NCBI GenBank assembly: GCA_903909415.1
Contig: CAIVVS010000060.1
Span: 1-14,550 of the forward strand
Direction: 5' to 3'
DNA length: 14,550 nucleotides
DNA from: an uncultured Pseudomonadota bacterium
GTDB taxonomy: Bacteria; Pseudomonadota; Gammaproteobacteria; Burkholderiales; SG8-39
Part shown: piece by piece, positions 7,484 through 14,374 of the stretch
Position numbering within the stretch: the stretch's first letter is position 1
Layout: every line of letters begins with the position of its first letter
Translations under genes and position numbers: made by a program
The notes under the pieces: generated by a model
What the model saw: only the letters and a program-made list of their open reading frames with translations
What the model was told of the DNA's origin: nothing
Databases searched by the model: none

Positions 7484-8085
7484 ACCGCCTGAGGCCAGAG
7501 TTCCGCCGGCAGGTCGAGCACGCGGCTGGAGTCCGAGATGTGCTGCTTCAGGAACTCCATCTGGTCGGACAGGATCTTGCGGTTGGTCAGGATCAGGTAC
7601 TCGGCCTTGTTCGGCACGTAGGGCGCATAGAGCAGCTGCACGCCCGCCTCGTCCGGCGTGCGGTTGCGCTTCAGGCCATTGCAGTGGCGGCAGGCCGCGA
7701 CCACGTTCATCCAGGTGTCGGCGCCGCCGCGCGATACCGGGCGGATGTGGTCGCGCGTCAGGCGCAGGAACGAGAATTCCCCGCCGCAGTAGGCGCACAT
7801 GTGCCGGTCGCGCCGGAACAGCTCGCGGTTGTTCAGCGGCGGCACCTGGTTGAAGCCCTTCATGGCCATCGCCTTGCCGCGGATGGCGATGATGGAGTGG
7901 CCGGTGATGCTGGAGCGCGAGCCGGTGGCGCGCGAGATGCCGCCGTGGGCGGTGAAGGCTTCCTCGCCCAGCGTCCAGGCAACAAGGTTCTTGGCGTAGT
8001 AGAAGCAAGCTTGCTGCCATGTGACCCAGCGGTGGGGAACGCCGTGGGCGTCGAGGGTGAGGATCAGCGGAGACGTCTCAGCCAT
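7480..8085 (-). CDS. HNH endonuclease family protein
   Basis: Predicted metal-dependent HNH nuclease; the biological substrate is unknown. With the ATG at 8083-8085 it is 201 residues. The N-terminal half (VTWQQACFYYAKNLVAWTLG; SSITGHSIIAIRG) is conserved-looking but has no assigned role. The HNH domain lies at about residues 94-140: zinc-type cysteine pairs C97/C100 (CAYC) and C132/C135 (CRHC), the catalytic-type DHIRP (D112, H113), and WMNVVAACRHCN containing N127 and N136. An AGGAG ribosome site lies 12 bases upstream of this ATG. A start at 8184 would add a 33-residue low-complexity extension and is disfavoured. It is followed by the uncharacterised and glycosylase genes, so a DNA-maintenance role is possible but inferred only from neighbours. 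Single-domain HNH genes of this type occur widely as stable chromosomal genes. Confidence 0.88.
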   Translation of the reverse strand: MAETSPLILTLDAHGVPHRWVTWQQACFYYAKNLVAWTLGEEAFTAHGGISRATGSRSSITGHSIIAIRGKAMAMKGFNQVPPLNNRELFRRDRHMCAYCGGEFSFLRLTRDHIRPVSRGGADTWMNVVAACRHCNGLKRNRTPDEAGVQLLYAPYVPNKAEYLILTNRKILSDQMEFLKQHISDSSRVLDLPAELWPQAV

Positions 8086-8180
8086 GCGCGTGCCAAGCTC
8101 CTGCAAGGGCGCTCTGCACGGACTGCCGGCCTGGAAGCTTCTGGGCCCCGAACGCGCGGTCGCCTGAAATACCCCGGAAA

Positions 8181-8202
8181 ACAATCAACTGCGATCGATT
8201 GT
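8181..8202. promoter_or_regulatory. Inverted repeat between the cnoX-like gene and the HNH gene
   Basis: ACAATC (8181-8186) and GATTGT (8197-8202) are perfect inverted arms separated by 10 bases, about one helical turn. The site is 96 bases upstream of the HNH start. A weak -10-like TATTTC lies just downstream on the minus strand (bases 8171 to 8166). This is compatible with an operator, but short arms like these can arise by chance. The remainder of the 179-base gap shows nothing clear. Confidence 0.25.
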
Positions 8203-8264
8203 GCCGGAATTCCCTCTCCAGTGGAATCTCGGAAAGCGGGACGACGCCATGGCGACCGGGACGC

Positions 8265-9122
8265 TCAGTTCAACTCGGCGGCCAGCAGCCTGCGGTAGCG
8301 CGCCACCAGGTCGGCCTCCTCGGCCGGCGCGATTCGGAACAGGTCCACCATCATCGCCCGGGCACGCGCGCGCCAGTCGCCGCGGTCCGCGCGCACGACG
8401 GACAGGAGTTGCTCCAGCGCCGCTTCATGCTGGCCGTCGGCGGCGTGGCGCTCGGCCAGGCGCACGCGCGTTTTCAGGTCGCCGGGTGCGCGCTCCACGG
8501 CCTGGGCGAGCTCGCGCAGCGGTGGCAGTTCGCGCGCGCGGCGCCACAGCTCGATGCGCCGGCGCAGGTCCGACGCGCGCTCGCCGCCGTCGCCCGGCGT
8601 GACGTCGGACAGCACCGCGTCGGCGTCCTCGAAGCACTGGCGCGCCACCAGCAGTTGCGCCAGGTCGACGCGGGCCTCGACCAGGTCCGGTTCCACCGCG
8701 AGCGCCTCGCGCAGGCGCGACTCCGCATTCTCGAACTCGCCCTGCTGCACCGCCTGCTGCGCCGACTGCCGCAGCTTCTCGCCCGGCGTGGGCAGCAGCT
8801 TCTCGATGAAGGCGCGCGCCGAACGCTCCGGGATCGCACCGGTGAACTCCGCGACCACCGCGCCGCCAACGAAGGCCTTGACGTCGGGAATGCCCCGGAT
8901 GCCATAGCGCTTCGCGATCTCCGGGTGCTCGTCGGTGTTGACCTTGGCGAGCAGGAAACGCCCCGCGTACTCGCGCGCGAGCTTCTCCAGCACCGGCTTG
9001 AGCGCGCGGCACGGCGCGCACCAGGGCGCCCAGAAATCCACCAGCACCGGCACCTCGCCGGACGCCTGCAGCACGTCCAGGTCGAAGGACTCGGTGGTGA
9101 CTTCGCGGATGATGTCGGTCAT
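8265..9122 (-). CDS. cnoX: CnoX/YbbN-like thioredoxin-TPR co-chaperone
   Basis: Cytoplasmic chaperedoxin-type protein. Family members protect proteins from over-oxidation and hand clients to GroEL or DnaK. The 285-residue product has a thioredoxin domain at about residues 1-110 (VLVDFWAPWCAPCRALKPVLEKLA; GIRGIPDVKAFVGG, with the cis-Pro segment IP). A C-terminal all-alpha TPR-like region follows from about 118 (LRQSAQQAVQQGEFENAESRL through LLSVVRADRGDWRARARAMMVDLF), matching the family length (E. coli 284). The active site is a complete CxxC (C35, C38). E. coli CnoX has SxxC and lacks reductase activity, so this version may be redox-active, as described for some other bacteria. The ATG at 9120-9122 has a strong AGGAGG seven bases upstream. 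It is transcribed divergently from the eRF1-like gene. Confidence 0.92.
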   Translation of the reverse strand: MTDIIREVTTESFDLDVLQASGEVPVLVDFWAPWCAPCRALKPVLEKLAREYAGRFLLAKVNTDEHPEIAKRYGIRGIPDVKAFVGGAVVAEFTGAIPERSARAFIEKLLPTPGEKLRQSAQQAVQQGEFENAESRLREALAVEPDLVEARVDLAQLLVARQCFEDADAVLSDVTPGDGGERASDLRRRIELWRRARELPPLRELAQAVERAPGDLKTRVRLAERHAADGQHEAALEQLLSVVRADRGDWRARARAMMVDLFRIAPAEEADLVARYRRLLAAELN

Positions 9123-9195
9123 TTCAGCCTCCTAGCCTTGGAAAATCGGGGCAAGGACGGCAGAAATCAAGGCGCGTGGGCAAGCCGCGCGGGAT

Positions 9196-9209
9196 TTGAT
9201 CGCGGTCAA
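9196..9209. promoter_or_regulatory. FNR/Anr-type binding site
   Basis: TTGATCGCGGTCAA matches the FNR/Anr consensus TTGAT-N4-ATCAA at 9 of 10 specified bases. Its centre is about 41 bases before a start point predicted from a weak -10-like TAAGCT at 9231-9236. That is the spacing expected of a class II activator site for the plus-strand gene at 9286. It lies in the 163-base space between divergent genes, so an effect on the cnoX-like gene is also possible. The site is seen directly; the regulator and direction are inferred. Confidence 0.65.
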
Positions 9210-9285
9210 GCCGCCTGCCGGCGCCGGGTCTAAGCTGGGTTCGGATGGCCGGATGTCCCGGCGCACCACGCAGAACGGAGCAAAC

Positions 9286-9696
9286 ATGGCCCACCCCTTC
9301 GCAGTCGTATGGATAGACCACACCCAGGCAAAGATCGTTCACTTCTCCAAGGATGAGCACACCCAGCAGGTCGTGCACCATGCCGGCGGCAAGCAGCACC
9401 TGCACCACAAGGCGGGCGCCACCGGTTCCGGCCACGCCGGCGCGGACCACGCCTACCTGGAAGAGGTGTCCAAGACCCTGGCGGGCGTGGCGGCCATCCT
9501 GGTCACCGGTCCGGCCTCGGCCAAGACCGAACTCGCCTCGCACCTCAAGGACAAGCACAAGGACATTGCCAAGGCGGTCACGGCAGTCGAGTCCATGGAC
9601 CACCCGAGCGACGGCCAGCTGCTGGACCACGCGCGCAAGTACTTCGCCAAGCACGAGCGCATGGTCGCGGGCGCGGGAATGCACATGCCGCGCTAG
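9286..9696 (+). CDS. Small eRF1/Pelota-like 'translational machinery protein'
   Basis: The product is 136 residues and resembles a proteobacterial family annotated as translational machinery protein, related to a single domain of archaeo-eukaryotic release factors (eRF1/Pelota). Its biochemical role is not established. Visible hallmarks are the start FAVVWIDHTQAKIVHF, a His-rich stretch (residues 30-41, including VHHAGGKQHLHH), GSGHAGADHAYLEEV, ILVTGPASAKTELASHL, and the C-terminal VESMDHPSDGQLLDHARKYF. There is no signal peptide or membrane segment. The ATG at 9286 has GGAG five bases upstream. The gene is preceded by an FNR-like site, suggesting induction under low oxygen. The next gene starts nine bases after its stop and is probably in the same transcript. 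Confidence 0.85.
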   Translation: MAHPFAVVWIDHTQAKIVHFSKDEHTQQVVHHAGGKQHLHHKAGATGSGHAGADHAYLEEVSKTLAGVAAILVTGPASAKTELASHLKDKHKDIAKAVTAVESMDHPSDGQLLDHARKYFAKHERMVAGAGMHMPR

Positions 9697-9705
9697 ACTT
9701 CGCGG

Positions 9706-10041
9706 ATGGACCGGGCGCGACGCGGCATGGGCGGCTTCCTGCGCATCGCGCAGGTCGCCACCGTCGCGCTCGCCGACTGTGCGGTGCCGGCGCAGGCCCA
9801 GGATCCCTGCCATGAAAAGAACACGCCCGAGTGCGTGGCCAAGCTGAAGGCCGGCTGCAGGATGGCCAACGACATGGGCCTGGACCTGGCGCGCAAGCTG
9901 CCGGTCGAGGGCGAGCGCGACCAGCGCCACAAGAAGGAACTGGTCGCCAGGCTGGAGGCCCTCATTACCTCCAACCGCGCCAGTGGGGTGGACGAATGCA
10001 CCACCTGGGGCGAGCTCAACCGCATCGCGGCAAGGCAATAA
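9706..10041 (+). CDS. Small exported hypothetical protein
   Basis: I do not recognise this gene. The product is 111 residues. The N-terminus (MDRARRGMGGFLRIAQVATVALADCAVPAQAQ) has basic residues, then a moderately hydrophobic stretch ending in AQA, a plausible signal peptidase I site after about residue 31; the core contains an Asp and is not strongly hydrophobic. The mature part is about 80 residues, mostly helical and charged (ERDQRHKKELVARLEALITSNR), with four cysteines (DPC, PEC, AGC, DEC) that could form periplasmic disulfides. A second in-frame ATG at 9727 (MGGFLRIAQ) is equally possible, since neither has a strong ribosome site. It starts nine bases after the eRF1-like gene and ends directly before the 10043-10081 terminator, which supports it being a real, co-transcribed gene. 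Confidence 0.6.
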   Translation: MDRARRGMGGFLRIAQVATVALADCAVPAQAQDPCHEKNTPECVAKLKAGCRMANDMGLDLARKLPVEGERDQRHKKELVARLEALITSNRASGVDECTTWGELNRIAARQ

Positions 10042-10042
10042 T

Positions 10043-10081
10043 AATCAATAAAAACAGCTACTTAGGCTGTTTTTATTGATT
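10043..10081. terminator. Bidirectional Rho-independent terminator
   Basis: AATCAATAAAAACAGC (10043-10058) and GCTGTTTTTATTGATT (10066-10081) are perfect 16-base inverted arms around the seven-base loop TACTTAG. The CAGC/GCTG core flanked by an A-tract and T-tract works in both directions. It sits between the convergent ends of the small exported gene (stop at 10041) and the TctC-family gene (stop at 10131), as expected for a shared terminator. Confidence 0.9.
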
Positions 10082-10130
10082 CCCGCCCTTCCCGCCGCAC
10101 ATCGCCCCGGTTCAACCAGCCGCGGTGGCC

Positions 10131-11138
10131 TCAGTTGAACTTGATGTTCCGTTCCCTGACCAGCTTGGACCATTGCTCGGCCTCGCGCCTGAGCTCCTGG
10201 CTCGCCTGCTCCGGGCTGCTGCCCACCGGCTCGGTGCCGATGCCGGCGAGCCGGCCGGGCACGTCCGGCGCGGCCAGCACCCGGCGGATGTCCGCATTCA
10301 GCCTGGCGATGATGTCGCCCGGCGTCTTCGCCGGCGCCAGCACCACGGACCACGAACCTGCCGCGAACTCCGGCACGCCGGACTCGGCCAGCGTCGGGAT
10401 GTCGGGCTGCTGCCTGAAGCGCTGCGCGGTGGTCACGCCCAGCGCGCGCACCCGGCCGCTGGCTATCTGCGAGTTGCCGCTGCCCAGGTCGAGGAAGGCA
10501 AACTGGGTCTCGCCGGTCGCCGTCGCCGCCGCGGCCAGCACCCCGCCCTTGTAGTTCACGTCCTGGTAGGTGACACCCGCGAGCGACTTGAACAGTTCCG
10601 ACAGCAGCATGGTGCTGGCGCTGTTGGAGCCGTGGTTCAGCTTGCCGGGATTGGCGCGCAGGTGCGCGATCAGCTCGCGCACGTTGGTCACCGGCAGCCC
10701 CGCGTTGGCGATCAGCACGAAGGGAAAGGCGGTGAACAGCGTGATCGGCGCGAAATCGCGCTGCAGGTTGAAGTTGGTGGTCGAGAACACCAGCGGGTTG
10801 ATGGTGAGCGCGGGACTGGCGACCAGCAGCAGGGTGTAGCCGTCGGGCTCGGCGCGCGCCACCAGTTCGGTGCCGATGTTCATGTTGGCCCCGGCGCGGT
10901 TCTCCACCAGCGCAGTCTGCCCCCAGGCCTCGGTGAGCTTGCCGGCCATCACCCGCGCCACCAGGTCCAGCCCGCCGCCGGGCGCGGCCGGCACCACCAC
11001 GCGCACCGGCTTGGCGGGATAGGCCTGCGCGAAAGCGGCCGGAGCCGCGGCCACCATTGCCGCCGCCGCCAGGGCCCATGCGGCTGCCTTCGCCTTGCGG
11101 TCAAATCGCACTGCTGCCTGCACGCACTCCATGTCCAT
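10131..11138 (-). CDS. Tripartite tricarboxylate transporter substrate-binding protein, Bug/TctC family
   Basis: Periplasmic solute-binding protein of the TTT family, which typically binds carboxylates, amino acids or aromatic acids; the ligand here is unknown. The product is 335 residues with a signal peptide (AWALAAAAMVAAAPAAFAQA; cleavage near AFA|QA). Family hallmarks are YPAKPVRVVVPAAPGGGLDLVAR at the mature N-terminus, LVENRAGANMNIGTELVARAEPDGYTLL, NPGKLNHGSNSAS, and the C-terminal DIPTLAESGVPEF followed by GDIIARLNADIRRVL. ATGs at 11138 and 11132 both follow a GGAGGAGGAG stretch, and either could be used. No membrane subunits (TctA/TctB) are nearby, the usual situation for the many orphan Bug proteins of Burkholderiales. 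It is probably the last gene of the Rieske/ThDP cluster, 119 bases after the ThDP enzyme gene. Confidence 0.95.
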   Translation of the reverse strand: MDMECVQAAVRFDRKAKAAAWALAAAAMVAAAPAAFAQAYPAKPVRVVVPAAPGGGLDLVARVMAGKLTEAWGQTALVENRAGANMNIGTELVARAEPDGYTLLLVASPALTINPLVFSTTNFNLQRDFAPITLFTAFPFVLIANAGLPVTNVRELIAHLRANPGKLNHGSNSASTMLLSELFKSLAGVTYQDVNYKGGVLAAAATATGETQFAFLDLGSGNSQIASGRVRALGVTTAQRFRQQPDIPTLAESGVPEFAAGSWSVVLAPAKTPGDIIARLNADIRRVLAAPDVPGRLAGIGTEPVGSSPEQASQELRREAEQWSKLVRERNIKFN

Positions 11139-11257
11139 CTCCTCCTCCGGTGATGAGCTGCTGCGTGCCGCGGCCTGCTCTGTGGCGTGGTCCGGCGGCG
11201 TATGGCTTCGACCTGCTCCCTGCTGTCTTCAACTCCCGGTCATGCCGGCAACGCGAA

Positions 11258-12874
11258 TCAGTAACGTGAATAGCGGTAGTTCTGCTTGGCCACGCACTCG
11301 ATCAGCGCCGGCTGGCCCTGGGCATTGGCGGCCAGCGCCTGCTTCAGCGCCGGCAGGAACTCGTCAGGCTGGGTGATGCGCGCCGACCAGGCGCCCAGCG
11401 ACGCGGCGACGCCGGCGTAGTTGCCGGTGAGGTCGGACGAACCGTACTTCTCGATCGACGCCGGCATGGACGAGCGCTCGCCCGCCATCACGCCGTTGTT
11501 GAACACGATGGTGAGGATGCCGATGCGGCTGCGCACCGCGGTCTCGATGTCCATGCCCACCATGCCGATGGACGCATCGCCCATGAAGTTGATGCAGTGC
11601 TTGTCCGGGTTGGCGAGCTTGGCGCCCATGATCAGGCCCAGGCCGTGGCCGAGCTGGGTGGACTTGCCCCAGCCGAGGTAGCCGCGCGAGGTCACCGTCT
11701 CCCAGAACGGCACCAGCTGCTCGCGCGGGCTGCCGGCCTCGTGCGTGAGGATGGTGGTCCTGTGGTCCATGTACTTGGACAGCTCGTTGATGATGCGGTA
11801 CTGGTTGATCGGCACCTCGGTGGATTCCAGCTCGGGCCGGAACTCCTCCTGCCATTCACGCCGCAGCGTCGCCAGTTCCGCAGCCACGCCGTAGTCGGCG
11901 CGCTTGCGGCTGCCGATGGCATCGATGAGCGCCTGCAGCGAGAGCTTGGCGTCGCCCAGGATCGCGGCCTCGACTTCCTGCTCCTTGTTGATGTCGGCCG
12001 CCTCGTTGGTCAGCTGCACCAGGCGCTTGCCGGCGGGGATCTTGGGCGTCCACGGGTTGACCACGAAGCCCGCGCCGATGCCGGCGATCACGTCGGCGTG
12101 CTTCAGGTAGTGGAACACCGCCTTGGGCGCGGAGATCACGGTCGCGCCAGCGAACAGCGGGTGGTCCTCGGGGAAGGCGCTCTTGCCGGTGTTGGTGGTG
12201 ATCACCGGCGCCTGCAGCAGCTCGGCCAGCTTCACCAGCTCGGGGGTCGCCCCGGCGAAGAGCACGCCCTGCCCCGCATGCAGCAGCGGGCATTTCGCCG
12301 CGAGCAGGATGTCGGCGACGCGCTTCACGTCATCCGGGTCGGGACCGGAGCGCACCGGGCGCGAAGGCGTGTAGTGCCAGTCCACGCCCAGCTCGGCGTC
12401 GATCATGTCGTTGGGGATCTCCAGCATGATCGGGCCGCCCTTGCCCGAGCGCAGGTTGTGGAAGGCGCGGCGCATCAGTTCCGACACGCGCTCGGCGCGG
12501 TCCAGCGTCGCGCCCCACTTGATGATCCCGCGGAAGTGCTCCATCGGGTGGTAGTGCGGCACGGTGAAGGTGCGGCCCAGCGCGCCGGCCGGCAGGAACA
12601 GCACCGGCACGTTGTCGCTGAAGGACTGCGCCACGCCCGGGTAGGCGTTCTCGATGCCCGGCCCGCCCTGCATGGCGAACACGCCGATCTTCTTTCCGTT
12701 GGTCGAGCGGCTGATGCCGTCGGCGATGCTCGCGCCCACGCGCTCCTGGCGGCAGACGATGGGCCGGATGCCGACCTTGGTGCAGGCGTCGATCAGCAGG
12801 TTCTTGGGGTAGCAGATCAGGTACTCCACCCCTTCGGCCTTCAGTGCCAGCGCCAGTGCTTCCGCGACTTTCAT
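11258..12874 (-). CDS. Thiamine-diphosphate-dependent enzyme, acetolactate synthase-like, substrate unknown
   Basis: The product is 538 residues with the three-domain order of the acetolactate synthase/benzoylformate decarboxylase superfamily. The N-terminal Pyr domain carries the catalytic Glu (E44 in CRQERVGASIADG). A central domain follows (about 185-330, KCPLLHAGQGVLFAGA; TTNTGKSAFPEDHPLFAG). The C-terminal ThDP-binding domain has GDAS at 432-435 and the metal-site NN at 459-460. Two departures stand out: the usual GxPG turn near residue 20 reads CYPKN, and the GDG motif is GDA. It is therefore unlikely to be the biosynthetic IlvB; a decarboxylase or carboligase of a catabolic pathway is more likely. 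It lies 112 bases after a Rieske oxygenase gene and before a TctC-family gene on the same strand. The ATG at 12872-12874 has an upstream AGGGAA. Confidence 0.88.
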   Translation of the reverse strand: MKVAEALALALKAEGVEYLICYPKNLLIDACTKVGIRPIVCRQERVGASIADGISRSTNGKKIGVFAMQGGPGIENAYPGVAQSFSDNVPVLFLPAGALGRTFTVPHYHPMEHFRGIIKWGATLDRAERVSELMRRAFHNLRSGKGGPIMLEIPNDMIDAELGVDWHYTPSRPVRSGPDPDDVKRVADILLAAKCPLLHAGQGVLFAGATPELVKLAELLQAPVITTNTGKSAFPEDHPLFAGATVISAPKAVFHYLKHADVIAGIGAGFVVNPWTPKIPAGKRLVQLTNEAADINKEQEVEAAILGDAKLSLQALIDAIGSRKRADYGVAAELATLRREWQEEFRPELESTEVPINQYRIINELSKYMDHRTTILTHEAGSPREQLVPFWETVTSRGYLGWGKSTQLGHGLGLIMGAKLANPDKHCINFMGDASIGMVGMDIETAVRSRIGILTIVFNNGVMAGERSSMPASIEKYGSSDLTGNYAGVAASLGAWSARITQPDEFLPALKQALAANAQGQPALIECVAKQNYRYSRY

Positions 12875-12986
12875 TGCATGGTTCCCTTGTTGGATGTCGA
12901 TGTGCGCTTCGGCGCGCAGACCAGCGTGGTTCCCCGCCCCCGCAGGCGCCGCAGCGGGACCGGGATGGATGGGATGGCGTGGCGAA

Positions 12987-14156
12987 CTAGGCCGGGGCCG
13001 GCGCCGGCTCGGGCACCGAGATCGGCATGGGCTCGGACACCGCGAGCTTGGTCCAGCTCTTGGTCGGACGGCCCTGCTGGATGCATTCCAGCTCGCGCAT
13101 CAGGATGCGACGCAGCAGCACGATGCCCATGTCGGTCTGGGCCAGGTGCTCCTGGCTGCGGTCCACGATGACGCCCTGCCCGCGCACCGCGACATAGTCC
13201 TGCACCGACAGGAATTGCGTCGACCCGAGCGGCGGGATGCTGCGCTCCATGAACAGCTCGCGCTGGTGCTCGGCCGGCTGGTAGTCGCGCTTGATCTCGC
13301 GCTCCAGCGCGTCGTCGCCGGGCTCGGAGCTGATCAGCGTGAAGCGCAGGGTGCGCGTCTCGTCGATCGGCACGCCCCAGACCACGACATGGCTCCACGG
13401 ATCACCCTTCTTCGGGCCGGGCACCACCACGTGGTTGTTGTTCGGGAAGGTCCAGTCGCTCTTGCGCACGTTCTTCGCCGAGCGCGTGGCCACCTGCAGG
13501 ATGCCGGCGCTGGTCTCGGTGTACGAAAGGTCGGGCGCGGAGGTGGTGATCTCCTCGCCGAAGCGGCTCATGCGGCCCCAGACGTGGGCGAAGCTCACGT
13601 GCGCGGCGTCCAGCGAGTTCTCGATCTGCTGCAGCCAGTGGCAGTCCCAGATTTCGTGGAACAGGAACAGGTGGCGCTTCGGGTCCTCGAGGATGTCCTT
13701 GCGCGGCAGGTCGAACGGCGGCGGTTCGCCCTCGCCCATGTACGCGAACAGCAGCGTGCCGTATTCATGCACCGGGTAGCCCGCGATCTTCACCAGGTCC
13801 GGCCGCGCGCCGCGCTTTTCCGCCGGCATCGCGGTGCACTGGCCGGTGCCGTCGTAGCGCCAGCCGTGGTACATGCAGGAGATCTGTTCCTCGCGCACGA
13901 GGCCGGTGTGCATCACCGTGCAGCGGTGCGCGCAGCGCCCGCCGACCAGGTAGGGCTTGCCGCTCTCGCCGCGGTAGAGGGTGAGGTCCTCGCCCATCAC
14001 CGTCACCGGCAGCGTGCCGCCGGGTTTCAGGCGGGTCGCGTCGGCCACCGGCTGCCAGAACGAGCGCAGCAGCGTGCCCATGGGCGTGCCGGCCGCGACC
14101 TCGGTGAGCAGGCGGAACTGCGCCGCCTTGTCCGTTCCCGTGCTTGCGTGTTCCAT
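12987..14156 (-). CDS. Rieske non-heme iron oxygenase, alpha-subunit type
   Basis: Ring-hydroxylating or demethylating oxygenase that takes electrons through a [2Fe-2S] Rieske centre to a mononuclear iron. The product is 389 residues. Rieske ligands are C75/H77 (CAHR) and C94/H97 (CMYHGW). The mononuclear iron site is ENSLDAAHVSFAH, with bridging D183 and ligands H186 and H191. The phthalate-dioxygenase-like layout (single subunit, N-terminal LRSFWQPVADATRLKPGGTLPVTVMGEDLTLYR) suggests a monocomponent terminal oxygenase acting on an aromatic or similar acid. No reductase or ferredoxin gene is visible nearby. The ATG at 14154-14156 is preceded by GGAGGGGGA. The C-terminus ends in a Pro/Ala-rich tail (PVSEP-like, EPAPAPA). 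The open frame extends upstream to 14210, but the ribosome site supports the shorter form. Confidence 0.93.
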   Translation of the reverse strand: MEHASTGTDKAAQFRLLTEVAAGTPMGTLLRSFWQPVADATRLKPGGTLPVTVMGEDLTLYRGESGKPYLVGGRCAHRCTVMHTGLVREEQISCMYHGWRYDGTGQCTAMPAEKRGARPDLVKIAGYPVHEYGTLLFAYMGEGEPPPFDLPRKDILEDPKRHLFLFHEIWDCHWLQQIENSLDAAHVSFAHVWGRMSRFGEEITTSAPDLSYTETSAGILQVATRSAKNVRKSDWTFPNNNHVVVPGPKKGDPWSHVVVWGVPIDETRTLRFTLISSEPGDDALEREIKRDYQPAEHQRELFMERSIPPLGSTQFLSVQDYVAVRGQGVIVDRSQEHLAQTDMGIVLLRRILMRELECIQQGRPTKSWTKLAVSEPMPISVPEPAPAPA

Positions 14157-14284
14157 TCCCCCTCCAAGCGTGCTGGACGCTGCAGCCAGGCGCCTGGCCG
14201 GCGCTCGCATTGCGGTTGTCCCGCAACGGCAGCGAACAATGTACGCACTTTTGGCGGCGCTGGAAACCCGCCACCGGAATGCGG

Positions 14285-14330
14285 GGAAATTATTTAAATG
14301 AATCAGCCACTTGCGTGTTTTTTTCCGAAT
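14285..14330. promoter_or_regulatory. AT-rich island upstream of the Rieske gene
   Basis: The 218-base gap between the livF stop and the Rieske start contains an AT-rich block with the palindrome ATTTAAAT (14292-14299) and a seven-base T-run on the plus strand (14318-14324). On the minus strand an AATAAT hexamer (bases 14294 to 14289) could serve as a -10 box, but no convincing -35 is seen. It is the best place for a promoter of the oxygenase cluster; this is inference from composition and position. Confidence 0.3.
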
Positions 14331-14374
14331 TCCCGGTTGGGCCGCCGGCCTCGCACCCAGCTGCAGCCGCCGGT

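Noticed and set aside
8086..8184. Longer HNH protein starting at 8184
   Set aside because: The extra residues are not domain-like, and an AGGAG ribosome site supports the internal ATG at 8085.
12894..14297. A 467-codon plus-strand frame opposite the Rieske gene, and a 524-codon one (11597-13171) opposite the ThDP gene
   Set aside because: Both mirror the codon structure of real genes with all motifs intact, and neither has a ribosome site or a recognisable domain.
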